Positions 8,967 to 17,528 of a stretch of 64,000 bases of DNA are shown piece by piece (positions within the stretch are counted from its first letter, which is position 1; every line of letters starts with the position of its first letter). This DNA is from CAYOOT01 sp964405665 (GTDB lineage Bacteria > Bdellovibrionota_C > UBA2361 > SZUA-149 > CAZDWZ01). The DNA is taken from contig CAYOOT010000006.1 in NCBI GenBank assembly GCA_964405665.1, positions 1 to 64,000 of the forward strand, in the 5' to 3' direction. A model generated the notes under the pieces. It was not told the origin of the DNA. It was given only the letters and a program-made list of their open reading frames with translations, and ran no database searches. The position numbers and the translations under genes are program-made.

Positions 8967-9886
8967 AAATTAAACTTATATTTTTTACTTAATTGCCATA
9001 AGAAAGCAGAAGGAGCCTTTATTAAATGAGTTTTTTGTTCCAGCGGATGTTTAAAGGCGATGCTTTCTGCATGTAATAAAAATCCCTTTTCCTTGGGAAA
9101 CAATTCTTCTAAATCTTTCTTTGACCCATAAAGCTTATCTCCCACCAAGGGATGGCCAATAGAAGCAAGATGAGCTCGCACTTGATGTCTTCTCATTTTT
9201 TTTCCCAAGACTCTTACCAAAGAATAATCTTCAAATTTTAAGACCAGAAAAACTTCACTTTGAGCAGAAAAAACATTTTTATTTTCTGTTATTGTTTTTT
9301 CTTTAAGCACCTTGACAGTTTTTTGATCTTTTTCGATTAACAAAGGAGCTTCGATCTTTTGTCGCTGCTTGGCAACGTTCCCCTCAACTAAAGCCAGATA
9401 ACTTTTGGCAATTTTTTCCTCTTTCATTTCTTGCTTTAAAAATTCCCAGGCATTTCTATTTTTTGCCGCAAGAATCACTCCTGAAGTATAATTATCCAGT
9501 CTTTGAATTAATCCGGCGTCAGTTGGTTTTAAAGAAGCGGTTAAAAAAATCTTATTATAGGAAGCTAAGAAGTCAGCTACGGTAGATTTGGGGTTACTTT
9601 TAATACTGACACTAGGAATTCCTCTTTTTTTATTTAAAACAATTACGCTTTGATCTTCAAATAATATTTCCAAATCAACTTTTTCTATCAGTTGTTTTGG
9701 CTGATCATTGATTTCAATGATATCCCCCGTTTTTAACTTATCGCCGGCCCGGACTATTTTTGCATTAACGATAACCAGTTTGTTTTCACAAAGATTCCTT
9801 GCGGCATTTTTAGAAAGGCTGGTTACCGCCTCGCAAAGAAATTGATCCACTCGATTATAATCTTTTTCTGCTTTAAAGTTTTTCAT
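8963..9886 (-). CDS. RluA-family 23S rRNA/tRNA pseudouridine synthase
   Basis: About 307 residues, with an N-terminal S4 RNA-binding domain (roughly residues 7-65) followed by the pseudouridine synthase domain. The catalytic loop reads LIQRLDNYTSGVILAAKN, where the Asp of RLD is the nucleophile; the family form is HRLDxxTSG, and here the first residue is Gln. The C-terminal RRHQVRAHLASIGHPLVGDKLYG motif is typical of RluA/RluC/RluD. Which RNA position it modifies cannot be told. The ATG at 9886 is preferred over an upstream TTG at 9898; both overlap the end of accC. Confidence 0.9.
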   Translation of the reverse strand: MKNFKAEKDYNRVDQFLCEAVTSLSKNAARNLCENKLVIVNAKIVRAGDKLKTGDIIEINDQPKQLIEKVDLEILFEDQSVIVLNKKRGIPSVSIKSNPKSTVADFLASYNKIFLTASLKPTDAGLIQRLDNYTSGVILAAKNRNAWEFLKQEMKEEKIAKSYLALVEGNVAKQRQKIEAPLLIEKDQKTVKVLKEKTITENKNVFSAQSEVFLVLKFEDYSLVRVLGKKMRRHQVRAHLASIGHPLVGDKLYGSKKDLEELFPKEKGFLLHAESIAFKHPLEQKTHLIKAPSAFLWQLSKKYKFNL

Positions 9887-11309
9887 TGGGAATTTCAACT
9901 TTTAATGGTCCGCTGCTTTTTGCAAAAACTTCTTCTCCTTGATAATTAGCTTCAATCCATTTGGTAAAGTAATCGGCTTCTAAAAAATCTTTTTGTTCCA
10001 GCAACCAACGATGAAAAGTTAAAGTATTAGCTAAACCTTCTACATTATAATGTTGTAAATAAGCTTTTGCTCGAGCAATAGCCAGTTCTCGATTAGGCGC
10101 AGTGACAATTAGCTTGGAAAGTAAAGCATCATAATAAGGAGAAAGTTTAGTTCCCGCTTCCACCCAAGTATCCTCCCTGATGCCAATTCCTCCCGGACGA
10201 GACAAATAAAGAATTTTTCCCGTTATCGGGCTAAAGTTATTCACCGGGTTTTCCCCATAGACCCTAAACTGAATGGCATGTTTACTGATTTTAATATCTT
10301 TTTGTGCATATTGCAGAGGATGTCCTTGAGCAACTAATATTTGCTCTTTTACCAGATCGATTCCTGTTATTTCTTCAGTAATGGTATGCTCTACTTGAAT
10401 GCGGGTATTCATTTCCAAAAAATAAAATCCTGATTTTGCGGATCTCGGATTTTCCACCAAGAATTCCAAAGTTCCCGCACCGCAATATTTAACTGTTTTG
10501 GTTAATTTCAGAGCCGCCTTTAAAATTTTTTCTCTTAATTTTGAATTTAAATTAGGGGCCGGGGCTTCTTCCACTATTTTTTGATGTCGACGTTGTAAGG
10601 AACAGTCTCTTTCAAAAAGATGAATGACCTTCCCGTAATTATCGGCAAAAATCTGAACTTCAATATGACGGGGAGTTTTTAAATATTTTTCGACTATAAT
10701 TTCTTCATTGCCGAAAGCAGCTTTAGCTTCCGCTTGAGCTTCTTGGATTTTTTGTAAAAATTCCTTTTCCTCATTAACCACTCTCATTCCCCGCCCACTT
10801 CCTCCGGCAACTGCCTTAATTAAAACTGGATAGCCCACATTATTGGCGAACTTTATCAACTCTTTTATTTCCAAGCCGGCCTTTGTTCCGGGCACTACCG
10901 GAACTTTTGCCTTAAGAGCGATTTGTCGAGCGATATTTTTATCTCCCATCAAAGAAATTGTTTCTGGGCTAGGGCCAATAAAACAAATTTTATTTTCGAT
11001 TACTTTTTTTGCAAACTCAGCATTTTCCGAAAAAAAACCATATCCAGGATGAATAGCATCGGCTCCACTTTGAATTGCCGCATTGATTATTTTATCGATA
11101 TTTAAATATGTATCTTTGGCCGAGTTTCCTTTTAAGGCAATTTTATCGTCGGCAATTCTCATCGGCAAACTTCCTTGATCGGCCTCCGAATAAACTGCTA
11201 TTGCTTCAATTCCCAATTCCTGAATTGCACGAATTGTTCTAACAGCAATTTCCCCGCGGTTTGCCACCAATATGCGCAGGAATTTTCTGATTTTATTTGT
11301 CTTTTTCAT
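9873..11309 (-). CDS. accC: Biotin carboxylase (acetyl-CoA or pyruvate carboxylase subunit)
   Basis: A 478-residue biotin carboxylase, which carboxylates biotin on a carrier protein using ATP and bicarbonate. Motifs visible are the N-terminal ILVANRGEIAVR, IHPGYGFFSENAEFA, the glycine-rich ATP loop AVAGGSGRGMRV, the RDCSLQRRHQK segment, and the catalytic FLEMNTRIQVEHTITEE region. It is slightly longer than typical AccC. Because the biotin-carrier and carboxyltransferase genes are not adjacent, it could also serve as subunit A of pyruvate carboxylase or another acyl-CoA carboxylase. Biotin synthesis genes lie 8 kb away. First gene of a minus-strand operon with rluA-like and SDR genes. Confidence 0.88.
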   Translation of the reverse strand: MKKTNKIRKFLRILVANRGEIAVRTIRAIQELGIEAIAVYSEADQGSLPMRIADDKIALKGNSAKDTYLNIDKIINAAIQSGADAIHPGYGFFSENAEFAKKVIENKICFIGPSPETISLMGDKNIARQIALKAKVPVVPGTKAGLEIKELIKFANNVGYPVLIKAVAGGSGRGMRVVNEEKEFLQKIQEAQAEAKAAFGNEEIIVEKYLKTPRHIEVQIFADNYGKVIHLFERDCSLQRRHQKIVEEAPAPNLNSKLREKILKAALKLTKTVKYCGAGTLEFLVENPRSAKSGFYFLEMNTRIQVEHTITEEITGIDLVKEQILVAQGHPLQYAQKDIKISKHAIQFRVYGENPVNNFSPITGKILYLSRPGGIGIREDTWVEAGTKLSPYYDALLSKLIVTAPNRELAIARAKAYLQHYNVEGLANTLTFHRWLLEQKDFLEADYFTKWIEANYQGEEVFAKSSGPLKVEIPNEKL

Positions 11310-11372
11310 CTTTTTAATAATATATTGTTAAAAAGGTTTTAGTGAAAGAATTTTAATGGGAATTTTATAAAC

Positions 11373-12293
11373 ATGAGAGAAGTAATTGTTTTAGGTTCAG
11401 GACCAGCAGGCCTGACCGCAGCTTTATATATAGCTCGCTCCAATCTTAAGCCTCTGTTATTTCATGGTCCACTTTCCGGAGGTCAGCTTACCACCACGAC
11501 AATGGTAGAAAACTTTCCTGGTTTTTCCAAAGGAATCATGGGACCCGATTTAATGGAAGAAATGCGCTTACAAGCGGAGCGTTTTGGTACAGAATTTCAG
11601 CAAAAAATTATTACTAAAGTAGATTTTTCTAAAAGACCATTTAAAGTTTTTGCCGATGAAGAAGTTTTCGAAGCCAAATCGATAATTATTGCCACCGGGG
11701 CATCGGCAAAAACTTTAAAGCTGGAACGTGAAGCGGAGATGATGGGTTATGGTTTGTCCACTTGTGCTACTTGTGACGGAGCATTTTTTAACGGTCAAGA
11801 GATTATTGTTATTGGAGGCGGAGATTCTGCTTGTGAAGAAGCGTTATTTTTAACCAAATTCGGTTCCAGAGTACGTTTGATTCACAGAAGAGATCAATTG
11901 CGGGCCTCAAAGATTATGGCGGATCGTGTTTTGGCTCACCCCAAAATAGAAATGATCTGGAAACATACGATGATTAAACTTTTAGGGGATCAAAAATCAG
12001 GCATCACCGGCGCAATTTTAAAAGATACAACCAATGGCAAAGAACAAGAAATTAAATGTTCTGCAATATTTTATGGTATCGGCCATGTTCCCAATACTCA
12101 ACTTTTTGCGGGGAGTTTGGAAATGGATGAAAACCAATACTTAATTACCAAAAACAATTGCACTAAAACAAACATTCCTGGAATATTTGCTTGTGGTGAT
12201 GTTCAGGATCATGTTTATAGGCAGGCCGTTACGGCAGCAGGTTCGGGTTGTATGGCGGCTATTGAAGCGGAAAGATGGTTGGCGGAGAATTAA
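11373..12293 (+). CDS. trxB: Thioredoxin reductase (NADPH)
   Basis: FAD/NADPH enzyme that keeps thioredoxin reduced. The 306 residues show the FAD dinucleotide motif GSGPAGLTAALYIAR at 8-22, the redox-active CATCDG (CxxC) near 131, the NADPH motif IGGGDSACEEA near 147, and the C-terminal FAD contact GIFACGDVQDHVYRQAVTAAG near 265. It is divergent from accC and has a 63-base gap upstream. Downstream it meets atpE tail to tail across a double hairpin repeat. Confidence 0.95.
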   Translation: MREVIVLGSGPAGLTAALYIARSNLKPLLFHGPLSGGQLTTTTMVENFPGFSKGIMGPDLMEEMRLQAERFGTEFQQKIITKVDFSKRPFKVFADEEVFEAKSIIIATGASAKTLKLEREAEMMGYGLSTCATCDGAFFNGQEIIVIGGGDSACEEALFLTKFGSRVRLIHRRDQLRASKIMADRVLAHPKIEMIWKHTMIKLLGDQKSGITGAILKDTTNGKEQEIKCSAIFYGIGHVPNTQLFAGSLEMDENQYLITKNNCTKTNIPGIFACGDVQDHVYRQAVTAAGSGCMAAIEAERWLAEN

Positions 12294-12380
12294 ATCTGTA
12301 GGGGCAGGTTTTATACCTGCCCGGAACTACAAGGGACCATAGTAAAACGGGCAGCCATAAAGGCTGCCCCTACAGATTTA
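12291..12380. repeat. Double-hairpin intergenic repeat (GTAGGGGC family), copy 1
   Basis: Two hairpins face each other inside a larger inverted repeat. The outer arms (12291-12307 and 12364-12380) match over 17 bases and include the trxB stop codon. The left inner hairpin has stem GGGCAGG with a TTTTATA loop; the right has GGGCAGCC around ATAAA. Lying between convergent trxB and atpE, it probably also acts as a terminator in both directions. Same family as the sites at 17432, 23845, 43820 and 46906. Confidence 0.85.
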
Positions 12381-12409
12381 ATCTATTTTGTAGTTTCTCC
12401 CAATAAAAA

Positions 12410-12709
12410 CTACACCACGCCGATAGCAACAAGAAACATAAATAGAACCAAGGATTCAATCAGACTCACGCCTAAGATCCATGGTAAAAACATTTGGCCT
12501 GCAGCACCAGGGTTTCTGCTAATACTTTCTACTGCGGCAGAAATTACTCTGCCTTGACCCATAGCACCACCAAATACGGCAATACCTAAAGCTAATTGAC
12601 CTAGGTTTAAATAACCAGCATGTACTGTTGCTGCATCCTCAGCAAAAGCAGGTTCTCCTACCAACACCAAAGAAGCCAAGACAACTAACATTAAAGAAGA
12701 AAAACGCAT
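12410..12709 (-). CDS. atpE: ATP synthase F0 subunit c, with N-terminal leader
   Basis: Forms the rotating c-ring of ATP synthase. The ATG at 12709 is chosen because GGAGG lies eight bases upstream, giving 99 residues; a TTG at 12724 is less likely. An N-terminal stretch ending GEPAFA looks like a cleavable leader, followed by the two-helix hairpin. Helix 1 carries GGAMGQGR, the polar loop is RNPGA, and the ion-binding Glu sits in GVSLIESLVLF. The Gln in helix 1 plus Glu-Ser in helix 2 are residues used for sodium coordination in Na+-type rings (Ilyobacter-type Q32, E65, S66), although the following Thr is Leu here. Lies downstream of atpB. Confidence 0.93.
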   Translation of the reverse strand: MRFSSLMLVVLASLVLVGEPAFAEDAATVHAGYLNLGQLALGIAVFGGAMGQGRVISAAVESISRNPGAAGQMFLPWILGVSLIESLVLFMFLVAIGVV

Positions 12710-12848
12710 ACTAATATCCTCCAATTACACGTTCATTATTAACACACCCCTATTGCAGTAAACTATTTACTTCAATAGAGCTAAACATCTTTTCAAATCT
12801 TTACAGGACGAACTTTATCCGTCCCAGAAATAAGGATCAAACACTTAC

Positions 12849-13625
12849 TCAGTGCTGATGTTCTTCCTCTGCACTCTCGCTATGAGATACAGCAAGTCTG
12901 ATATAAATCATAGTAAGCAGTGTAAAAATAAATGCCTGTATCAAACAGATTACAGTGCCCATACAATAAAAAATTACCGGAATAGGAACATAAATATTCT
13001 TTGTGATATCTGTAAATACTGCCAATACGGTATGATCCCCTGTCATATTTCCAAATAACCGAAGCGTTAATGTCACCGGACGAACAAAAGCACTGATTGT
13101 TTCTAGAAGAAACAAAAAGCTGCCCATTGTAATTACCAAGAAAATACTAACCGGTCTTAAGGCATCATAAAAAGACATATGCTTGAGAAAATTAATTATT
13201 CCAACCTCTTTTATTCCCCAAGCATGGTAAAGAACAAACACTAATACAGCTAAAGCTGCATTAACTGAAACTCGATGAGTGGGCATCACAAAGCCCGGGA
13301 CAAGTCCCATTAAATTCATGCAAAGCACAAAAACAAACAAGGAAGCAGCAAAAGGAAGATATTTTCTGTTTTCTCTGCCCATGGCAGTATCTCCGAGCCA
13401 AAACATTACTTCGGCAATCAATTCAAAAAGATTTCTGATAGTTAATTTCGATTCTGGAATGAGTTTATTTGAAGATCTTTTTAAAGAAGACGCAGCCAAA
13501 AGTCCGAAAAATAAGATTAGAGTAACAACCACTAAAATAGAACCGACTGTAGTTGCTGTTGCCAAATTCTCTGTGCTGACAGTGTTCTCTACCGCTTGAG
13601 TTATAAAATTATAGCCTTCGCTCAT
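12849..13625 (-). CDS. atpB: ATP synthase F0 subunit a
   Basis: Stator membrane subunit that forms the ion half-channels beside the c-ring. The 258 residues contain several transmembrane helices. The essential Arg lies in TLTLRLFGNMTGDH near residue 190, and a conserved C-terminal helix ends in IQAFIFTLLTMIYI. AGGA precedes the ATG at 13625. The order on the minus strand is atpI-like, atpB, atpE; the genes for subunits b, delta, alpha, gamma, beta and epsilon are absent from the window, so F0 a/c are encoded apart from F1, as in many deltaproteobacteria. Confidence 0.95.
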   Translation of the reverse strand: MSEGYNFITQAVENTVSTENLATATTVGSILVVVTLILFFGLLAASSLKRSSNKLIPESKLTIRNLFELIAEVMFWLGDTAMGRENRKYLPFAASLFVFVLCMNLMGLVPGFVMPTHRVSVNAALAVLVFVLYHAWGIKEVGIINFLKHMSFYDALRPVSIFLVITMGSFLFLLETISAFVRPVTLTLRLFGNMTGDHTVLAVFTDITKNIYVPIPVIFYCMGTVICLIQAFIFTLLTMIYIRLAVSHSESAEEEHQH

Positions 13626-13695
13626 CGTTTCCTGTTCATACTTTTACTAACGAGCAGGAACTACTACACTATTCCAACCAAGATTAAAAGACTTA

Positions 13696-14097
13696 TTAAG
13701 AAAAAAATCCACTTTTCTGTTTATTTACCGACATTATAAGTATGAAAATAATGGATAAAAATAAACTTAAAATAAAGCCTATTACAAAGGAGATCATGCT
13801 GCTTTGCTGAAAGAGAAATAAAGCCAAACACAATAAAGAAAGAGCAATAAATTTTAAGATAAAAAATTTATATATTTTAGAAGTTTTTGCTGGATCAATT
13901 AAATATTGCGAAAGATTTGACCAGCTCCCTAAATTAGCCCAAGAAAATATTTGAGAAATGATAATACCCCGGATTTCGAAGTATTTAGAATTAGTTTCTT
14001 TGTAATAAAAATAAGAAAAAACAATTAACAGTATCGAGCTTATAACAAACGCAATGTTTATTTGTTGTTTTACATTATTTACCGCAACCTTTTCCAT
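13696..14097 (-). CDS. AtpI-like membrane protein
   Basis: A 133-residue protein with four predicted membrane helices, lying directly upstream of atpB. Position, size and topology fit AtpI-type proteins (ATP synthase assembly or Mg2+-related), but the sequence is divergent and the call rests mostly on context. The frame opens at a GTG at 14106; the ATG at 14097 is used here. The end of the gene faces atpB with a 70-base gap. Confidence 0.6.
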   Translation of the reverse strand: MEKVAVNNVKQQINIAFVISSILLIVFSYFYYKETNSKYFEIRGIIISQIFSWANLGSWSNLSQYLIDPAKTSKIYKFFILKFIALSLLCLALFLFQQSSMISFVIGFILSLFLSIIFILIMSVNKQKSGFFS

Positions 14098-14106
14098 TAA
14101 ACTCAC

Positions 14107-14350
14107 TAAATTATAAAATTTTTCCTTTTATTACAAGGATCAAAGATTCCCTTTGTGTCAAATTCCTCTCTTTTGATTTTTTTCATACAACAACAAAAAA
14201 AATTTTGAAAAAATTTTTTGATGCAGACAGTTGAATCTCTTGCGCTTAGACTTTAAGTAACCTTAACTAAGAGAATTTCCATTTGTAATTGTTAACAACT
14301 TTCTGTTAGTGTCCACCTCCTGTTGGATTCAGATTTTAATTAGGAAGGTA
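14107..14350. other. AT-rich dnaA upstream region
   Basis: This gap between the divergent atpI-like and dnaA genes holds long A and T runs (14170-14220), a nested inverted repeat (CTTAG at 14245 with CTAAG at 14267, and TTAAG at 14253 with CTTAA at 14262), and TGTTAACAA at 14290-14298 followed by AACTTTCT. The same 9-mer and octamer types recur between dnaA and dnaN. It probably carries the dnaA promoter and may be part of the origin. Confidence 0.5.
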
Positions 14351-15859
14351 ATGGATAGAGTAGCGGATTTACTAGATTCTCAACTAAACGGTGTTTCTAC
14401 CTCAACGAAAACCAATTTTAAACCGACAGAAAGTGATATTCCAAATAAAAATTCAAAAATTAATTTTTCTAATGAGGATTTTAAAGAACTTTGGGAAGAA
14501 GCTTGCCATGAGATCAGCAAAGAAATCGATCAACAGCTTTTTAATACCTGGATAAAAGTACTGAAAATATCAAATTTAGAATTACCCCTTGATAATTCTA
14601 AAGAAGCCAAAATTGAATTAACAGCACCAAACAAATTTAGTTGTGCTCATATTGAAAAAAATTATCAACAATTAATTGCTGATTCTTTCTCTAAATTACT
14701 TTTAGTTAAAATTAAACTACATTTTTGTTTTGATAAACACTTTAGCCCGGCTAACGATCCTCTTTTAGAAAAAACTGCCACCAGCCCTATTTTAAAAAAG
14801 AAAGCTTCCTTGTTTTCTGAAAATAGGTTGCAAAAACCTGATGAAACCAATCTTAATCCTAAATATAATTTTTCCAATTTTGTAGTTGGTTCCTGTAATC
14901 AATTTGCGCATGCCGTTAGTCTTAAAGTAGCGGAAAGTCCTGGAACTTCTTTTAATCCTCTCTTTGTTTATGGGGGAGTAGGATTAGGCAAGACCCATCT
15001 GGCTAACGCCATCGGTAATTCTACAAAAAGACAAAAGAAGAAAGTATTACTGGTTAGTTCTGAAAATTTTGTCAGTGAACTTATCGCTTCCATCAGAAGC
15101 AATAAGATGGATTCCTTTAAAAGTAAGTTTCGTTCACTGGATTTATTAATTGTTGATGATATTCAATTTATTATTGGCAAAGAACGAACTCAAGAAGAAT
15201 TTTTCCATACCTTTAATGAACTTTATAATAAGCATAAACAAATAATTATCACTTCCGATAAAATGCCCAATGAATTAATTGGACTGGAAGACAGATTGAA
15301 AACAAGATTTGCCAGTGGACTTTCTGTTGATTTACAATCTCCTGACTATGAAACAAGAGTGGCGATTATTGTTAATAAAGCCGTTGCAGAAAAAGTAAAT
15401 TTACCGGAAGAAGTTGCCAGACTACTTGCTTGCAATATTACTTCGAATGTTCGGGAACTAGAGGGAGCAGTAAACCGTTTGTTTGCCCTAAGTTCTGTTA
15501 ATAAAACTAGTATTGATTTAAAACTGGCTGAAGATGTAATTTCTAGTCTTTCTTTAAAAAAGAAAACAAAAGAAATTAATTTTGAATTGGTCAAAAAAAT
15601 AGTTGCTGAGCATTTTAATGTCAGTCTTAATGACATTCTTGGAAAAAGAAGAACTCAACACATTGCAGCAGCAAGACATGTTTGTATGTATTTTTGCAGA
15701 AAGCTGACAAATTATTCTTATCCGGAAATCGGTGCTTACTTTGGCGGAAGAGATCATTGCACGGCAATTCATGCCTATAAAGTAGTAGTCGAGAAATTAA
15801 CTCTTGAGAAAAGTTTTTCTGATGAACTAGAAAAATTAGAAAACAAAATAACCTCTTAG
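14351..15859 (+). CDS. dnaA: Chromosomal replication initiator DnaA
   Basis: AAA+ initiator that binds and melts the origin. The ATG at 14351 follows AGGAAGG at 14342-14348 and gives 502 residues; a GTG at 14309 is the less likely alternative. Domains: N-terminal DnaB-contact domain (KELWEEACHEISKEID and following), a variable linker, the AAA+ core with Walker A GGVGLGKTHLANA and Walker B LLIVDDIQFI, and the C-terminal helix-turn-helix with the signature GGRDHCTAIHA (usual form GGRDHTTVxHA). The Thr-to-Cys change in the signature lies in the DNA-binding loop and may go with the unusual DnaA-box-like sites downstream. Confidence 0.97.
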   Translation: MDRVADLLDSQLNGVSTSTKTNFKPTESDIPNKNSKINFSNEDFKELWEEACHEISKEIDQQLFNTWIKVLKISNLELPLDNSKEAKIELTAPNKFSCAHIEKNYQQLIADSFSKLLLVKIKLHFCFDKHFSPANDPLLEKTATSPILKKKASLFSENRLQKPDETNLNPKYNFSNFVVGSCNQFAHAVSLKVAESPGTSFNPLFVYGGVGLGKTHLANAIGNSTKRQKKKVLLVSSENFVSELIASIRSNKMDSFKSKFRSLDLLIVDDIQFIIGKERTQEEFFHTFNELYNKHKQIIITSDKMPNELIGLEDRLKTRFASGLSVDLQSPDYETRVAIIVNKAVAEKVNLPEEVARLLACNITSNVRELEGAVNRLFALSSVNKTSIDLKLAEDVISSLSLKKKTKEINFELVKKIVAEHFNVSLNDILGKRRTQHIAAARHVCMYFCRKLTNYSYPEIGAYFGGRDHCTAIHAYKVVVEKLTLEKSFSDELEKLENKITS

Positions 15860-16298
15860 TTTTCCTTACTTTATTTACCCACAAAACAAGCATCTAATAA
15901 GCTGTTAATAACTATGGGCTGGGGTGTTAGTAAGTTCTTGTTTGTTTGTTAAACTGCCGTAACCAAAGATTATTTATAAAAAACATGAAATAATCTTTAC
16001 CAAAAAAATTTCTAACAAACTGTTAATAACTTTCTAATTTCTCCGCTTATTTTGTTAAGAACTACAAGCTTATTAACAGTTTTAATTAATCAACTTTCTT
16101 ATTTTTAAAGATACTATCTGATCTAAGAGTAACTATTAACAACTTTCTCGATACAAATTATTCTATCTTTTTCTAATTTAACTATTCACTTACAATCTTT
16201 TTAACATTTTTCCTGCCCACTACTACTACTTCTACTAATTTTAATATATTATTGTTTAGTATAGAGTTAATAAAAAGTATTAAGGAGTATTTTAAAAG
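15860..16298. other. Candidate replication origin (oriC) between dnaA and dnaN
   Basis: A 439-base AT-rich gap without a gene. It holds three copies of the 9-mer TTATTAACA (minus strand at 15903-15911 and 16021-16029, plus strand at 16070-16078) and a one-mismatch copy at 16133-16141. This differs from the consensus DnaA box TTATNCACA at one base. The octamer AACTTTCT occurs at 16028, 16092 and 16141, and once more upstream of dnaA at 14297. No perfect TTATCCACA is seen. Location next to dnaA and the clustered sites make an origin plausible. Confidence 0.55.
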
Positions 16299-17414
16299 AT
16301 GTTATTTTCAATTGAAAAAGAAAAACTGTCTCGTCTTCTTTACTTAGCAAATTCCATTGTTGAGAAAAAAAATACAATGCCGATATTGGCAAATATTCTT
16401 CTTTCTTTAAAAAAAGATAAATTACAATTTTCCGTAACTAATTTAGAAGTAAGTTTGTTTGCCGAAGTTGATGTGGAATCAAAAGATACAGGCAATACCA
16501 CGGTTGATGCCAAAGTTTTTTATGAAATAGTCAGAGAGCTTCCTAATGAGAAAGTAACATTAAAATTAATAGAAGATAAGAGATTGGAAGTTAAATGCGG
16601 AAAATCATTGTTTAAAATAAATACTTCCTCTGCTGATGAATTTCCTAAGGTTGCCGGTATTACTTTGAAAAATCCGGTTTCGATCGATGCAACTTTACTT
16701 TATGAAATGTTTGATAAAACATCTTATGCGGTTTCTACCGATGAAGGACGGCAAAATATCAATGGAGTGTATGTTGAATTGTTAAACTCCAATAATGAAA
16801 ACAATCTGCGTTTTGTTTCTACAGATGGACATCGTTTGGCAATAATTGAAAGACCTGTTACCGGATTCAATGAGTTTAGGCCTGTTATCGTTCCAAGACG
16901 TGCCATAGGAGAAATAAAAAAGATTTTAGAGGGCAATGATGGTGCGGCAAAATTAGAACTAGGAGAGAGCTTTATTACCTTTGAAAGCAGAGGCGTAACT
17001 TTAGGAGTACGTTTAGTTGATGGACAATATCCAGATTACTCGCAAGTTGTTCCTACAAAATGTTCTACTACAGTAAATGTAAATAGAGATGATTTTCTTG
17101 CGGCAATTAGAAGAACTTCCTTAATGACAACAGAAAAAAACAAAGCAGTTAGAATCGGGGTTTATGGAAATACATTAACTGTTTCATCTTCCAGTCAGGA
17201 ATTTGGTGAAGCCAGTGATGCCATTGAAGTTGAAAAAACTGGTAATGATTTAGATATCGGATTTTGCGCCAGATATGTGCAAGAATTACTTGCTTCGATG
17301 GATAGCAACCAACAAGTAGTGATGAAATTAGATGGAAATCTTGCACCGGGATTATTTACCCAGGCTGATAATGAGTCTTATACTTGTATCGTTATGCCGA
17401 TGCGTTTCGAATAA
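16299..17414 (+). CDS. dnaN: DNA polymerase III beta sliding clamp
   Basis: Ring-shaped processivity clamp that tethers polymerase to DNA. The 371 residues cover the three clamp domains, starting MLFSIEKEKLSRLL and ending YTCIVMPMRF, the canonical C-terminal PMR motif. Internal landmarks are the segment MPILANILL near residue 27, YAVSTDEGRQNINGVY near 143, and FVSTDGHRLA near 173. AAGGAG at 16281-16286 is a good ribosome site about twelve bases from the ATG. It follows the putative origin and precedes recF. Confidence 0.97.
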   Translation: MLFSIEKEKLSRLLYLANSIVEKKNTMPILANILLSLKKDKLQFSVTNLEVSLFAEVDVESKDTGNTTVDAKVFYEIVRELPNEKVTLKLIEDKRLEVKCGKSLFKINTSSADEFPKVAGITLKNPVSIDATLLYEMFDKTSYAVSTDEGRQNINGVYVELLNSNNENNLRFVSTDGHRLAIIERPVTGFNEFRPVIVPRRAIGEIKKILEGNDGAAKLELGESFITFESRGVTLGVRLVDGQYPDYSQVVPTKCSTTVNVNRDDFLAAIRRTSLMTTEKNKAVRIGVYGNTLTVSSSSQEFGEASDAIEVEKTGNDLDIGFCARYVQELLASMDSNQQVVMKLDGNLAPGLFTQADNESYTCIVMPMRFE

Positions 17415-17431
17415 AATTAATGTCATTAAAA

Positions 17432-17508
17432 TGTAGGGGCACCCTTTATGGGTGCCCGGAATTCCAAAATATATTGGTCAACCGGGCACGCATAAAGGGT
17501 GCCCCTAC
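17432..17508. repeat. Double-hairpin intergenic repeat (GTAGGGGC family), copy 2
   Basis: Two inverted 27-base arms (17433-17459 and 17482-17508) differ at one base. Each arm is itself a hairpin with stem GGGCACCC. The unit separates dnaN from recF. An upstream in-frame start for recF at 17499 falls inside this repeat and is therefore unlikely to be used. Confidence 0.88.
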
Positions 17509-17528
17509 AAATTTCCATTTTGGTTTTA

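Noticed and set aside
12291..12380. Possible insertion-sequence ends or MITE with target duplication
   Set aside because: No transposase and no clear direct target repeat; the double-hairpin form recurring at five sites fits REP/REPIN elements better.
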